Below are positions 14,787 through 21,843 of a stretch of DNA of 25,151 nucleotides, in pieces. The translations under genes were made by a program, and so were the position numbers. The notes under the pieces were generated by a model that saw only the letters and a list, made by a program, of their open reading frames with translations, made no database searches and was not told the origin of the DNA. How positions within the stretch are numbered: position 1 is the stretch's first letter; each line of letters opens with the position of its first letter. The stretch comes from a virus, in IMG/VR virus record IMGVR_UViG_3300010885_033611, positions 1 through 25,151 of that record; one strand, 5' to 3'.

Positions 14787-16592
14787 CTACTGGTAGCCCG
14801 CGGCCATGTAACGGTTCGACGCGAGACTTTGAGCTCGAGCGAAGGACCGAGCGATCGATTCCTCGTCCGCGAAGGCCGCGTCAACTCGGAGGTTGAAGTT
14901 GGTCTGGTTGTTTGTGACCGCCGCAGGGGCCGCCGTGGCCGCGGTCGCGGTCGCCGCCTTCTTCCCAGAGGCCCCTAGAACGGCCGCCGTAGCATAGGCC
15001 GCCATACCCGCCGCGGTGAGGCCCGCAGCTCCGGCGAAGTTGCCCTTGAAAGTCTCGATCGAGGCCATTGCTAGGGCCTCGTCGCCGAGGGCCGAGATAA
15101 CCGCGCCGATCGCCTTGCGGCCGATGTCTGCGATCTTCTCGCCGCTCGCGATACCGACTGCGACCATTTTCGCGTTCTGGGCGACGTACTTGTCGTAGAA
15201 CGCCGAGTGGCCCTCCTCTACCTTCTCGGTCGCGGTGCCCACCGTCTCCTCGGTAGTCGTGATCGCCTTGACGACCCCGTCCCAGATCTCCCCGACCTCG
15301 CCCGCGACAGTGCGCCACGAGTCAACGAACCCCTCGCTCGGGTTGAACCCGGTTGTGACACCCTTCCACCAATCGCCGGTCGCTTGCATGGTCGCGTCGA
15401 GTTCAATCTTCGCCGCCGCGGCCGACGCCTCGGCCCGCTTCCGAGCCTCCGCGACTGCGTCTGCGACTGGGTCCGCCTTCGGGGGCGCGGGAGCTCCGCC
15501 GCCCGTCGAAGGGGGCTTGGGTTCCTTGCCGATGTAGCGGTCGTAGAGCTCGTTGGCCTTCTCCCAGAGGAGCGAGAGGTCGGCCTCCGCCGAGTCGTAG
15601 GCCAGTTGGAGAGCTTCGGGCATGAAGGAGTAGGCGTTCTTCCCCGACTCCGCGAACCGCTTTGCGATCGATGAATAGAGCTCGCCCGTCTTCGTTGCGA
15701 CTCGGTCGGCCATTTCGCGCTCGGCGACCATCTTCCAGGACGCGCCGTACTGGGAGAGGTCGAGGTTCGCCACTTCGCGCTTCGCTTGTGCCTCGATACC
15801 GGCCCGTTGCTTCTCGACCTCCTTTCGGATCTCGGTGTCGCGAATGATGTCGCCCACTTTGATGAAGGAGGCCTTCAACGCTTGCATCTCCGCCTGGGCG
15901 CGATCGTTGGCCGACATCGCGAGGGCCGTCTCGTCGCCGATCACACCTTGGAGGCTCGTCGAGAGGTCTTGGTAGGCCTTCGAGAGGTTCTCCACGTTGG
16001 TGACCGCGGCCGCCGAGGCGTAGTTGTCCTGGGCCCGTTTGAGGGCGTCGAACTTTTCCGCGTCCGCGGCCGTGATCTGGCCGAGCTTCTCCATTACCCA
16101 GTAGAGCGTGTCGAAGGCGACCTTCAACATGGGGAACCCGTAGGTCACGAGGACCTCGACGATCTTCGCGAGGCCGTCGAAGACCGTGATCAACTTCTTC
16201 CCCATCTCCTCGGCCGACCCGCCGCCGAGGACCGCCTTCGCGAACGCACCGGAGATCGCGTCGAGGGACTTCTCCACGTCGTCCCAGACCTTCATCCCCT
16301 CGTCGCCCATCGACTTGAACAACTTCTCGACAGAGTTGAGGAAGAAGTCGGCCGCCATCTTCGCGCCGCCCAATGCGATCCCTGCTCCGCCGAGGGCCGC
16401 GATCGCCTTGGGTCCGCCGATCCTCTCGACGATCGCCCCGGCCGCCTGGTCGGCCTTGTCGGTCACCTCGCGGAGCTGGTCGGAGAGCTTCTTCCCCGAG
16501 GCCTCCATCTTCGCCATTCCGTCGCGGCCCTTGTCGAGGGCTCCGACGAGGCCACTAGAGTCGCCGTCGATCTCCGCTACGGTACGCGCCAT
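14787..16592 (-). CDS. Tail tape measure protein (601 residues)
   Basis: This is a long helical protein with the expected features. It has a coiled-coil N-terminus (AALDKG/KMEASGKKLSDQLRE type), a Gly/Ala hydrophobic segment near residues 60-85, a second hydrophobic stretch (LVTYGFPMLKVAFDTLYW), a Pro-rich break (PKPPSTGGGAPAPP) and a Gly/Ala-rich part at about 517-559. It lies right after the tail chaperones and before the tail-tip genes, as in most siphoviruses. Tape measure length sets tail length; at roughly 0.15 nm per residue, 601 residues would give a tail of about 90 nm, at the short end for siphoviruses. The start ATG 16592 lies 4 bases after the chaperone stop. Confidence 0.85.
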   Translation of the reverse strand: MARTVAEIDGDSSGLVGALDKGRDGMAKMEASGKKLSDQLREVTDKADQAAGAIVERIGGPKAIAALGGAGIALGGAKMAADFFLNSVEKLFKSMGDEGMKVWDDVEKSLDAISGAFAKAVLGGGSAEEMGKKLITVFDGLAKIVEVLVTYGFPMLKVAFDTLYWVMEKLGQITAADAEKFDALKRAQDNYASAAAVTNVENLSKAYQDLSTSLQGVIGDETALAMSANDRAQAEMQALKASFIKVGDIIRDTEIRKEVEKQRAGIEAQAKREVANLDLSQYGASWKMVAEREMADRVATKTGELYSSIAKRFAESGKNAYSFMPEALQLAYDSAEADLSLLWEKANELYDRYIGKEPKPPSTGGGAPAPPKADPVADAVAEARKRAEASAAAAKIELDATMQATGDWWKGVTTGFNPSEGFVDSWRTVAGEVGEIWDGVVKAITTTEETVGTATEKVEEGHSAFYDKYVAQNAKMVAVGIASGEKIADIGRKAIGAVISALGDEALAMASIETFKGNFAGAAGLTAAGMAAYATAAVLGASGKKAATATAATAAPAAVTNNQTNFNLRVDAAFADEESIARSFARAQSLASNRYMAAGYQ

Positions 16593-16596
16593 GGGG

Positions 16597-17315
16597 TTAG
16601 CCCTTCATCTTGGAGGCAAGCTCGGCCAACCGTTGGGTCGCCCGCTCCTTGCGTTCGTTGTAGTTCTTCTCGCCCTCTTGAACCTCGTGTTGGACCAACT
16701 CGGCGAGCTCGAGCTGCGAGTGGGTCAAGTCCGAAAGGGCGATCGCAGGACTACCCCGCTCGATCCACTTGTGCAACCTCAACGCGCCCCAGAACCCCGC
16801 AGGTTCGCGAAGGAGGACGGGGCAGGTCACCGGCAGTGCATCCTTGCCCTCGTAGCATAGACCCTGTCTGTAACCCATCGTACAACCCCTACGGTGACGC
16901 ACCTCGTCGGGACACTCCCAACACCGCATCGAGTGGGACGTGATTAGCCGGGCGAAGTCTCTCCACTCGACCCGGCTATGGTTTTTGGGTAGCCGACCGT
17001 CGCGACCTCCGAGGCGATCGCCGAAACGTCGTTCCACGGGATCCGAGTCACCCACGCCCGCCGCTCGGCCTCGGTACCCTCCGAGGGGAACGCAGGTTCC
17101 ACGCCCTCCGACCCTTTGAGACACGCGATGAGGAGGTCGAGGTGGATCTGGATGATGGAGGCAAGGCCGTCGACCTCGTCCTTTCGATCCATGCTCCGAG
17201 AGACCGCCTGGAAGTACCGAGCCCCCTCGAGGGCGTTCGGCTCCCGACACTGTAAACGGACCTTGGTCCGGTAGATCTCGACTTCGACCCAATGACTCTC
17301 AACGAATGTCAACAT
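16597..17315 (-). CDS. Tail assembly chaperone GT (-1 frameshift fusion product)
   Basis: Reading begins as G at 17315, shifts to -1 on CCCAAAA (16989-16983) and ends at 16597. The fusion would be 111 G residues plus 128 T residues, 239 in all. The T frame is open across the slip point. Its first ATG (16929) has no ribosome binding site, so frameshifting is the best explanation for its expression. The T part holds a Cys cluster (CWEC, then further Cys at positions 16, 26 and 36 of MRCWECPDEV onward) that may bind zinc, and a charged helical C-terminus. Family knowledge: in siphoviruses the G and GT proteins coat the tape measure during tail assembly and are made in a fixed ratio. Confidence 0.8.
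16929..16989 (-). promoter_or_regulatory. -1 ribosomal frameshift signal: slippery heptamer and pseudoknot-like stems
   Basis: On the minus strand C CCA AAA (16989-16983) matches the X XXY YYZ rule in the G frame. Four bases later come two interleaved 8-bp stems. Stem 1 is TAGCCGGG (16978-16971) with CCCGGCTA (16952-16945). Stem 2 is TCGAGTGG (16970-16963), inside the stem 1 loop, with CCACTCGA (16936-16929). The layout is that of an H-type pseudoknot, although no base separates the two 5' arms, so a few end pairs would have to open. The stem 2 3' arm covers the T-frame ATG. Confidence 0.75.
16944..17315 (-). CDS. Tail assembly chaperone G
   Basis: The 123-residue protein sits between the tail tube gene and the tape measure, the fixed place of G-type chaperones. 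It starts MLTFVESHWVEVEIYRTKVR at ATG 17315 with a very strong ribosome binding site (AAAGGAGGGG, 17330-17321). The middle is helical (DGLASIIQIHLDLLIACLKG). The last residues after K111 (TIAGSSGETSPG) are made only when no frameshift occurs. The protein would bind the tape measure with GT and recruit tail tube subunits. The sequence alone does not match a named family; order and the frameshift signal give the assignment. Confidence 0.8.
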   Translation of the reverse strand: MLTFVESHWVEVEIYRTKVRLQCREPNALEGARYFQAVSRSMDRKDEVDGLASIIQIHLDLLIACLKGSEGVEPAFPSEGTEAERRAWVTRIPWNDVSAIASEVATVGYPKTIAGSSGETSPG

Positions 17316-17320
17316 AGCGG

Positions 17321-17330
17321 CCCCTCCTTT
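17321..17330 (-). promoter_or_regulatory. Strong ribosome binding site of the G gene
   Basis: AAAGGAGGGG on the minus strand, 5 bases before ATG 17315, is the longest anti-Shine-Dalgarno match seen in the window. It fixes the G start and fits the high G output expected relative to GT. Confidence 0.7.
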
Positions 17331-17356
17331 GCGGTTCGGGGTAGTGGTGGAAAAGA

Positions 17357-18430
17357 CTACAAGACGTTCAAGAAGGCCCAATACATGAGATGACCGCTCG
17401 AGCTAGGGATGCCCTGGAACTTGATCGTGTTCGTCCGGTAGGAGTTGGTCTCCCCCGGAGTCGGGAACGCCGCGACCTGCGGGTTGGTGAGCGAGAAGAT
17501 GATGGAATAGTCCCCGACAAAGAGATTCAACACCAAACTATCGGGAAAGATCGTGTTCGCTTGAGCGGCGGTCCAATCGGGTTGGGTATCCTCTGCAAAA
17601 TCGGCCACGTCGAGCTCGATGGAGGGCGAGGCCGCAAGGTTGATGAACCCCAGACCGAACCCGTAGGTCTCGCGGAAGTCTGCCACGTCGTTGATCGCCC
17701 AACCCGTGTCGATCGTCACCTTGGACACCGCGTTGACGCTATCGAGCATGTCTGGAAGCGAGACCGTACAGTTCACCCCGACGATCGGGGCTTGGAGGTC
17801 GGGAGCAACGTAGACGGGTTCGACGCCGAGAAAGGACGTCACCGGCCGCCACTTGCCCTTGATCGTCCACTCGACCATGACCTTCTGACCGTACTCCCAA
17901 GAGATCTTCGGAACGCAGACGCAGTCGTAGGCCTCGAACCGCTTTCCGCTCGTCTCCTCGTAGGCGATCGAGAAGGGTTGAACCGCAAACTCTAGATCCC
18001 GGGTTGCGGAGGCGACAAAGTTCGGTTGCACGAACATTTCCGTGTAACCCGACTGGGTGATTCGGAACGGACAAGCCGCGAACAGGGGCGCGAGCTGCGT
18101 CTGGTCCGCAAGGGTGTTGTATTCCGCTCCGAGAGCCCAGAACAACTCCGTCGTGAGGGTGATGTCCCAACCGAGGCCGCCCGTCTTCGAGGACTGGTTG
18201 CCGCCCCAAGGCGTCAGAACGTCCGCCCGTTGGATGATACCCGCACCGCGGACCGAGAACTTGGGGGTACCGACCACGCGGACGGCGTTGGTCCCAACGT
18301 ACCCAGTCCCAGGGGGCGCAACCGCGGGCGTCGGGTCATCGTACTGGCCGAGGGCCGACTGCGTCTTGATGTAGACCGCCGAGAGGTTGGACGCGAGAAG
18401 GTACTGGGGAGTCGTAGTTACTGCGGGCAT
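17357..18430 (-). CDS. Major tail tube protein
   Basis: The 357-residue beta-rich protein lies between the tail terminator and chaperone genes, where the tail tube subunit is expected. It starts MPAVTTTPQYLLASNLSAVY at ATG 18430, with AAGG just upstream. It has many strands typical of tube proteins (TGGLGWDITLTTELFWALG, VMVEWTIKGKWRPVTS, LVLNLFVGDYSIIFSLTN). A two-fold pattern of similar beta-domains is possible at this length, as in some tube proteins of 300 or more residues. The C-terminus is HLMYWAFLNVL. The assignment rests on position and composition; no family signature is certain. Confidence 0.75.
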   Translation of the reverse strand: MPAVTTTPQYLLASNLSAVYIKTQSALGQYDDPTPAVAPPGTGYVGTNAVRVVGTPKFSVRGAGIIQRADVLTPWGGNQSSKTGGLGWDITLTTELFWALGAEYNTLADQTQLAPLFAACPFRITQSGYTEMFVQPNFVASATRDLEFAVQPFSIAYEETSGKRFEAYDCVCVPKISWEYGQKVMVEWTIKGKWRPVTSFLGVEPVYVAPDLQAPIVGVNCTVSLPDMLDSVNAVSKVTIDTGWAINDVADFRETYGFGLGFINLAASPSIELDVADFAEDTQPDWTAAQANTIFPDSLVLNLFVGDYSIIFSLTNPQVAAFPTPGETNSYRTNTIKFQGIPSSSGHLMYWAFLNVL

Positions 18431-18434
18431 GGGG

Positions 18435-19067
18435 TCACCTTGCGAGGGAGCGGCGTTGGTAAACTTGGATCGACGCGCGGACGGTCTGTTGGATCACGGT
18501 CTGTCCGGTCTCGTCGGTACCGATCACAAAATCTTGTGGGGTCACCCCCGAGAAGGGGCTCGAGTTGTAGATCCCTGTCCCCGGCCAGTTCGGCGTCGTT
18601 CGGTTGCGGGCGTCGAGGTTCGGGAACCCCCATACGGGAGAGGTGAGGATCAACACAATCCCTTCGACGTAGGCGCGGAGGGCCGTCTCGTAGGTTTCTT
18701 GGGTAAACGGGATCGCAGGGTCGCCCTCGGCCGCCTCCACGAGAGGATGCACCCCGTAGGCGTCGTAGAACCCCCAGTCGGAGGTCACCGCAATCTCGAG
18801 CTCGTGGACTTGATCCATCGCTCCGAGGGCGTCGGTCACGACCGAGTCCGTCCGAACGACCGAGAGCCCGATCGCCGGTTGCTTCTCCGCGGTGAACAGG
18901 GCTCGACGAGACGTGAAACAGTTCCCCGCCACGGGAGCGGGGAGACCCGGCGCACCCATGGCCTTCAACCATGCGGAGTCGCAGACGGTCGCCCAGTTCG
19001 CCACCACTAGGTCGATCGCCGCGTTGGCGACGATCTGGGGGCCGTAGCTTGTCGAGGGGTTACTCAC
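18435..19067 (-). CDS. Tail terminator / completion-like protein (210 residues)
   Basis: The start is GTG 19067, overlapping the previous stop (GTGA). The protein contains TYETALRAYVEGIVLILTSP and VIQQTVRASIQVYQRRSLAR, an alpha/beta pattern like tail terminator proteins, which cap the tube at the head end. It lies directly before the tail tube gene, as in lambda-like order. No exact family was recognised, so a head-tail joining protein remains possible. Confidence 0.65.
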   Translation of the reverse strand: MSNPSTSYGPQIVANAAIDLVVANWATVCDSAWLKAMGAPGLPAPVAGNCFTSRRALFTAEKQPAIGLSVVRTDSVVTDALGAMDQVHELEIAVTSDWGFYDAYGVHPLVEAAEGDPAIPFTQETYETALRAYVEGIVLILTSPVWGFPNLDARNRTTPNWPGTGIYNSSPFSGVTPQDFVIGTDETGQTVIQQTVRASIQVYQRRSLAR

Positions 19068-19705
19068 AGTCCGATCTTCCCACCGTTGAGGGCGAACCTC
19101 CGAGCGAACTCGGAGTCGAGGATACCCACTTTACCACCCATGGCCGACGCTTGCACGCCCAATGCGTAGCGGAGGTCGGCGATGAAGGGCTCGCCGAAGT
19201 TGACGAGGGGACGCTTGGGAGTGGGGACCGAGGCGACCCCCTTCTGGTTCCTACTCGTGCGGCGAACGTAGGCCCCTGTCCCCGAGTTGTGGTTCGCGGC
19301 GTAGGGTACCGCCGAGCCCATGACGACCGAGTTCCCGCGGACCTCCCAGACGTACTCGGGGTGATTGACCATCGCGAACGACGGGTAGAGACGCTCCCCC
19401 GACCCCGCAGCTCGACCCGGCGACTTCTCCCACCGCAGGATGTGTCGCGCCTCGATCCGCTTGGTACCCAAGGCCCACCGCTTGATCGGGAGCCAGTATT
19501 TCTTCTCGGCGTAGGTGTACCGAGGCCACGTCGAACCCGTCGACGCACCCTGCGTCATGAACATTTCTTGGCGCGACCGCGCCCAGACCCGCGAGAGGGG
19601 CGAGTTCCGGTTGCCCCAGAACTTCGACCAATCGCCCGCGTTGCGAATCGCGAGCTCGAGGGCCTCGACCCCGTCCTGGGCGTTGTTCTTGAGGGTGAGG
19701 AACAT
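19064..19705 (-). CDS. Mu gpG-like virion morphogenesis (head-tail completion) protein
   Basis: The 213-residue protein shows the pattern of the phage virion morphogenesis (Mu gpG/HK97 gp10-like) family. It has a basic N-terminal helix, WPRYTYAEKKYWLPIKR, RIEARHILRWEKSPG, then NSVVMGSAVPYAANHNSGTG, where 'VGS..YA..H..G' is the usual signature. The C-terminal part includes PKRPLVNFGEPFIADLRYAL. Such proteins act at the head-tail junction or in tail completion. The position between connector and terminator genes agrees. Its end overlaps the next start. Confidence 0.75.
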   Translation of the reverse strand: MFLTLKNNAQDGVEALELAIRNAGDWSKFWGNRNSPLSRVWARSRQEMFMTQGASTGSTWPRYTYAEKKYWLPIKRWALGTKRIEARHILRWEKSPGRAAGSGERLYPSFAMVNHPEYVWEVRGNSVVMGSAVPYAANHNSGTGAYVRRTSRNQKGVASVPTPKRPLVNFGEPFIADLRYALGVQASAMGGKVGILDSEFARRFALNGGKIGL

Positions 19706-19715
19706 ACGGCCTCGA

Positions 19716-20198
19716 CTACATCCGATCGACGGCGGCGTTGATCGCTACCCTCGACCGAGAGTTCAGTGACTTGAGGTAGATCTCCGCCGCATAGGTCGCG
19801 TTGGAGCGGAGGATGTTCGGCGAGTTCGGACCGTTCGGGCGTTGGGCCCCCATGTCCGCCGGCGTCTTCCGTAGGACGTCCTTCAACCCGTCCGCCTGGG
19901 CGTCGAGGCGGTCGGCCATGGTCTGGTCGTTCTGGTTTCGGAGGCGGATTACCTGCGCGGCGAACCGGAGGAGGACGTACCGTTGGCACACCCGGTAGAG
20001 GGCGTAGGTCGGGTGATCGTTGACCGCTTGGACCGCGACCCCCATACCCGTCAAGAACGCCGACAGCTCCGCGCCCCAGTCGAGGATGATGTCCTCGGCC
20101 TGTAACTGCGTCGGAGCGGAGTCCGTCGAGAAGGCGATTCGAGGAAGGAGACGCCCGATGTCTGCGGGCACTACGTCGAAGGTGAAGATCTCGGCCAT
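19716..20198 (-). CDS. Head-tail connector / adaptor-like protein (160 residues)
   Basis: This is a mainly helical protein next to the capsid gene, at the place of gp6-type adaptors. It starts MAEIFTFDVVPADIGRLLPR at ATG 20198 with GGGAGG 6 bases upstream. Helices include DIILDWGAELSAFLTGMGVA, YALYRVCQRYVLLRFAAQVI and RLDAQADGLKDVLRK. Connector proteins sit under the portal and receive the tail. No sequence family is certain, but helix content, length and order agree. Confidence 0.65.
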   Translation of the reverse strand: MAEIFTFDVVPADIGRLLPRIAFSTDSAPTQLQAEDIILDWGAELSAFLTGMGVAVQAVNDHPTYALYRVCQRYVLLRFAAQVIRLRNQNDQTMADRLDAQADGLKDVLRKTPADMGAQRPNGPNSPNILRSNATYAAEIYLKSLNSRSRVAINAAVDRM

Positions 20199-20255
20199 GG
20201 TTGCCTCCCTTGAAGGGGACTAGAGCGAGGGGTGGAACCCTAGCCCCCGTCGAGG

Positions 20256-20279
20256 GAGGCCGCCCCGTAGAGCGGCCCC
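20256..20279 (-). terminator. GC-rich hairpin downstream of the capsid gene
   Basis: On the minus strand GGCCGC (20277-20272) and GCGGCC (20263-20258) form a perfect 6-bp stem around an 8-base loop. It can be extended by a G-U and a G-C pair to 20279/20256. There is no U-tract. It lies in the 91-base gap between the capsid stop and the connector start. It may reduce read-through or protect the capsid mRNA end, so that capsid protein is made in excess. Confidence 0.4.
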
Positions 20280-20289
20280 TAGAGCTCCG

Positions 20290-21306
20290 TTAGGAGATGT
20301 CGTAGGCGTAGCGGGCCCACTTGTTGGCCGAGCCGCCGAGGACCTGTACCGCGTAGTCGGACTCGATGTACATCGCGATACCGCGGGGGTTCTGCGAGTC
20401 GTAGGAGATGACCTGTCCGAGGGCCGCGTTCGGGTCGGGCGTGAAGGTCTGGATGAACCCCGAGTCGCCGTTCGCCTCGGCAACTTTGTAGATGGAGACG
20501 AGGCCGTCAACCATAACCGGAGTACCCGTCTGGGAGGCCGCCGAGGGGAGGAACTGCGGGAGGCAGACGAAGTCGACCGGGCAGATCAGCTTCGAGGCGA
20601 AGAACGCCTTCAACTGCGACCAATCGGCCGCGCCGGTGCGGGCCTGGGCAAGTGCGCCGGAGACCGTGGCCGCCGCGATCGAGTAGCCCATCTGTTGAAC
20701 TTCGTTCTTCTGGAGAAGGGCGTTCGCCGTGTTGAGGTTACAGACCGCAACCCAACGACCGGTGAAGATGTCCGCGCCGTCCGCCGCCGAGGCAAGGAGG
20801 AGGGAGTTGAAGGTCGACTGGAGCGAGGCCGAGGCCGCGCTACCGTTCGGGACCGAGAGGCCCGAGCCGTAGTTGTCCGAGTTCGAGAGGGCCGAACCGA
20901 CGACCGCCGCGTGGTGCTGCGCGCCCTGCGTCTGGAGTTTCATCGCGAAGACCGCCGTGATGTCCTCGGCGCGAGCCGCGAACTCCTGGATCTGCTTCAA
21001 CGTGAAGACCTGGTGACCCCAACGGTAGACCGAGGAGTTGTAGGAGCCGCTCGCGATGCGGAGGCCACCCGGGACGGCGGGGGTGTCAAGCTCGATCGGC
21101 TTGATGCCCTGCGCGCCCGTCGTGACGAGGGCGTCGTTCTCGGCGAAGTAGTGGTAGAAACCGGCGCGCGTCATGACCTTGACGATCGGGGAGAGCTCGA
21201 GCGAGACCGCCGAGTCCGAGCCGCCACGGTAGAGGGAGATCCGTTGAAGGATTCCAGGACGCAACGCGCCGGAGTTGACGCCAGTTGAGGGGAAAGCGAA
21301 GGACAT
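20290..21306 (-). CDS. Major capsid protein (HK97-type)
   Basis: The 338-residue protein is in the standard place after protease and decoration genes. It carries features of an HK97-fold capsid: helix/strand N-terminus (ILQRISLYRGGSDSAVSLEL), a long helix with FTLKQIQEFAARAEDITAVF, a GADIFTGRWVAVCNLNTANA strand-helix and PRGIAMYIESDYAVQVLGG near the end. Ala/Gly/Ser content is high, as usual for capsids. The start ATG 21306 has GAGG about 7 bases upstream. No exact subfamily is recognised, and the protein lacks an obvious N-terminal scaffolding domain, in line with the separate protease-scaffold gene. Confidence 0.8.
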   Translation of the reverse strand: MSFAFPSTGVNSGALRPGILQRISLYRGGSDSAVSLELSPIVKVMTRAGFYHYFAENDALVTTGAQGIKPIELDTPAVPGGLRIASGSYNSSVYRWGHQVFTLKQIQEFAARAEDITAVFAMKLQTQGAQHHAAVVGSALSNSDNYGSGLSVPNGSAASASLQSTFNSLLLASAADGADIFTGRWVAVCNLNTANALLQKNEVQQMGYSIAAATVSGALAQARTGAADWSQLKAFFASKLICPVDFVCLPQFLPSAASQTGTPVMVDGLVSIYKVAEANGDSGFIQTFTPDPNAALGQVISYDSQNPRGIAMYIESDYAVQVLGGSANKWARYAYDIS

Positions 21307-21347
21307 AGGCTACCTCGATCGAAAAGGGGCGCGGAGGCGCGAGTGGG

Positions 21348-21800
21348 TTACGGGGCGGGGACGACTGCGCGGTACGGCGAAAAGCGGAGGATGAACTGCT
21401 CGTCGGCCGAGCAATCGGTCAGAGCCATACCCCAAACGTAGGTTCCGTCGGCCGGCATACCGTTCGTCTTGAACGCGCCCTTGACCGAAGCGGATCCGTC
21501 AATCACGACGGTGTCGCCCGCCGAGATGCCACCCGCGTCCGAGGCGCGAGCCTGGACGGCGACGCCGAGCTGGTCGATGATCTCGAGCGAGCCCGCGACG
21601 GGGGACGAGGGGTAGGTGCCCGGAGTGATCGAGTCGGTACCGACCGCGACGATCGCGTAGGGGGCATAGGTCTCATCTTCCGCGAGCTCGACGGCACCCT
21701 CGCCGGCAAGAGAGAGGCCGCAACCTTCCGAGTTCGTGAGGTTGCTCGCGATCTGGTTGACCGGAGCGAAGTTCTTGTAGGTGACGTATCCAAAGGCCAT
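21348..21800 (-). CDS. Capsid decoration protein-like (150 residues)
   Basis: This gene lies between the protease and the major capsid gene. The protein has the pattern of phage head decoration or capsid cement proteins: Gly/Ala-rich strands, GISAGDTVVIDGSASVKGAF and YVWGMALTDCSADEQFILRF near the C-terminus ('GD.VVIDG ... G.AL'). AGGAG lies 6-7 bases before ATG 21800. Decoration proteins bind the capsid surface and stabilise it. The alternative is a small head protein of unknown role. Confidence 0.75.
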   Translation of the reverse strand: MAFGYVTYKNFAPVNQIASNLTNSEGCGLSLAGEGAVELAEDETYAPYAIVAVGTDSITPGTYPSSPVAGSLEIIDQLGVAVQARASDAGGISAGDTVVIDGSASVKGAFKTNGMPADGTYVWGMALTDCSADEQFILRFSPYRAVVPAP

Positions 21801-21843
21801 GACGTACTCCTAGCCCGCGAGGGGCGTTGGTGGGTTGGGTAGC

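Noticed and set aside
16929-16931. Independent ATG start of the T gene
   Set aside because: No Shine-Dalgarno match in the 14 bases after the G stop, and the frame is open back to the slippery site.
15786-16943. Plus-strand frame opposite the tape measure gene
   Set aside because: Leu/Arg/Asp/His-rich shadow; tape measure on the minus strand is clearly supported.
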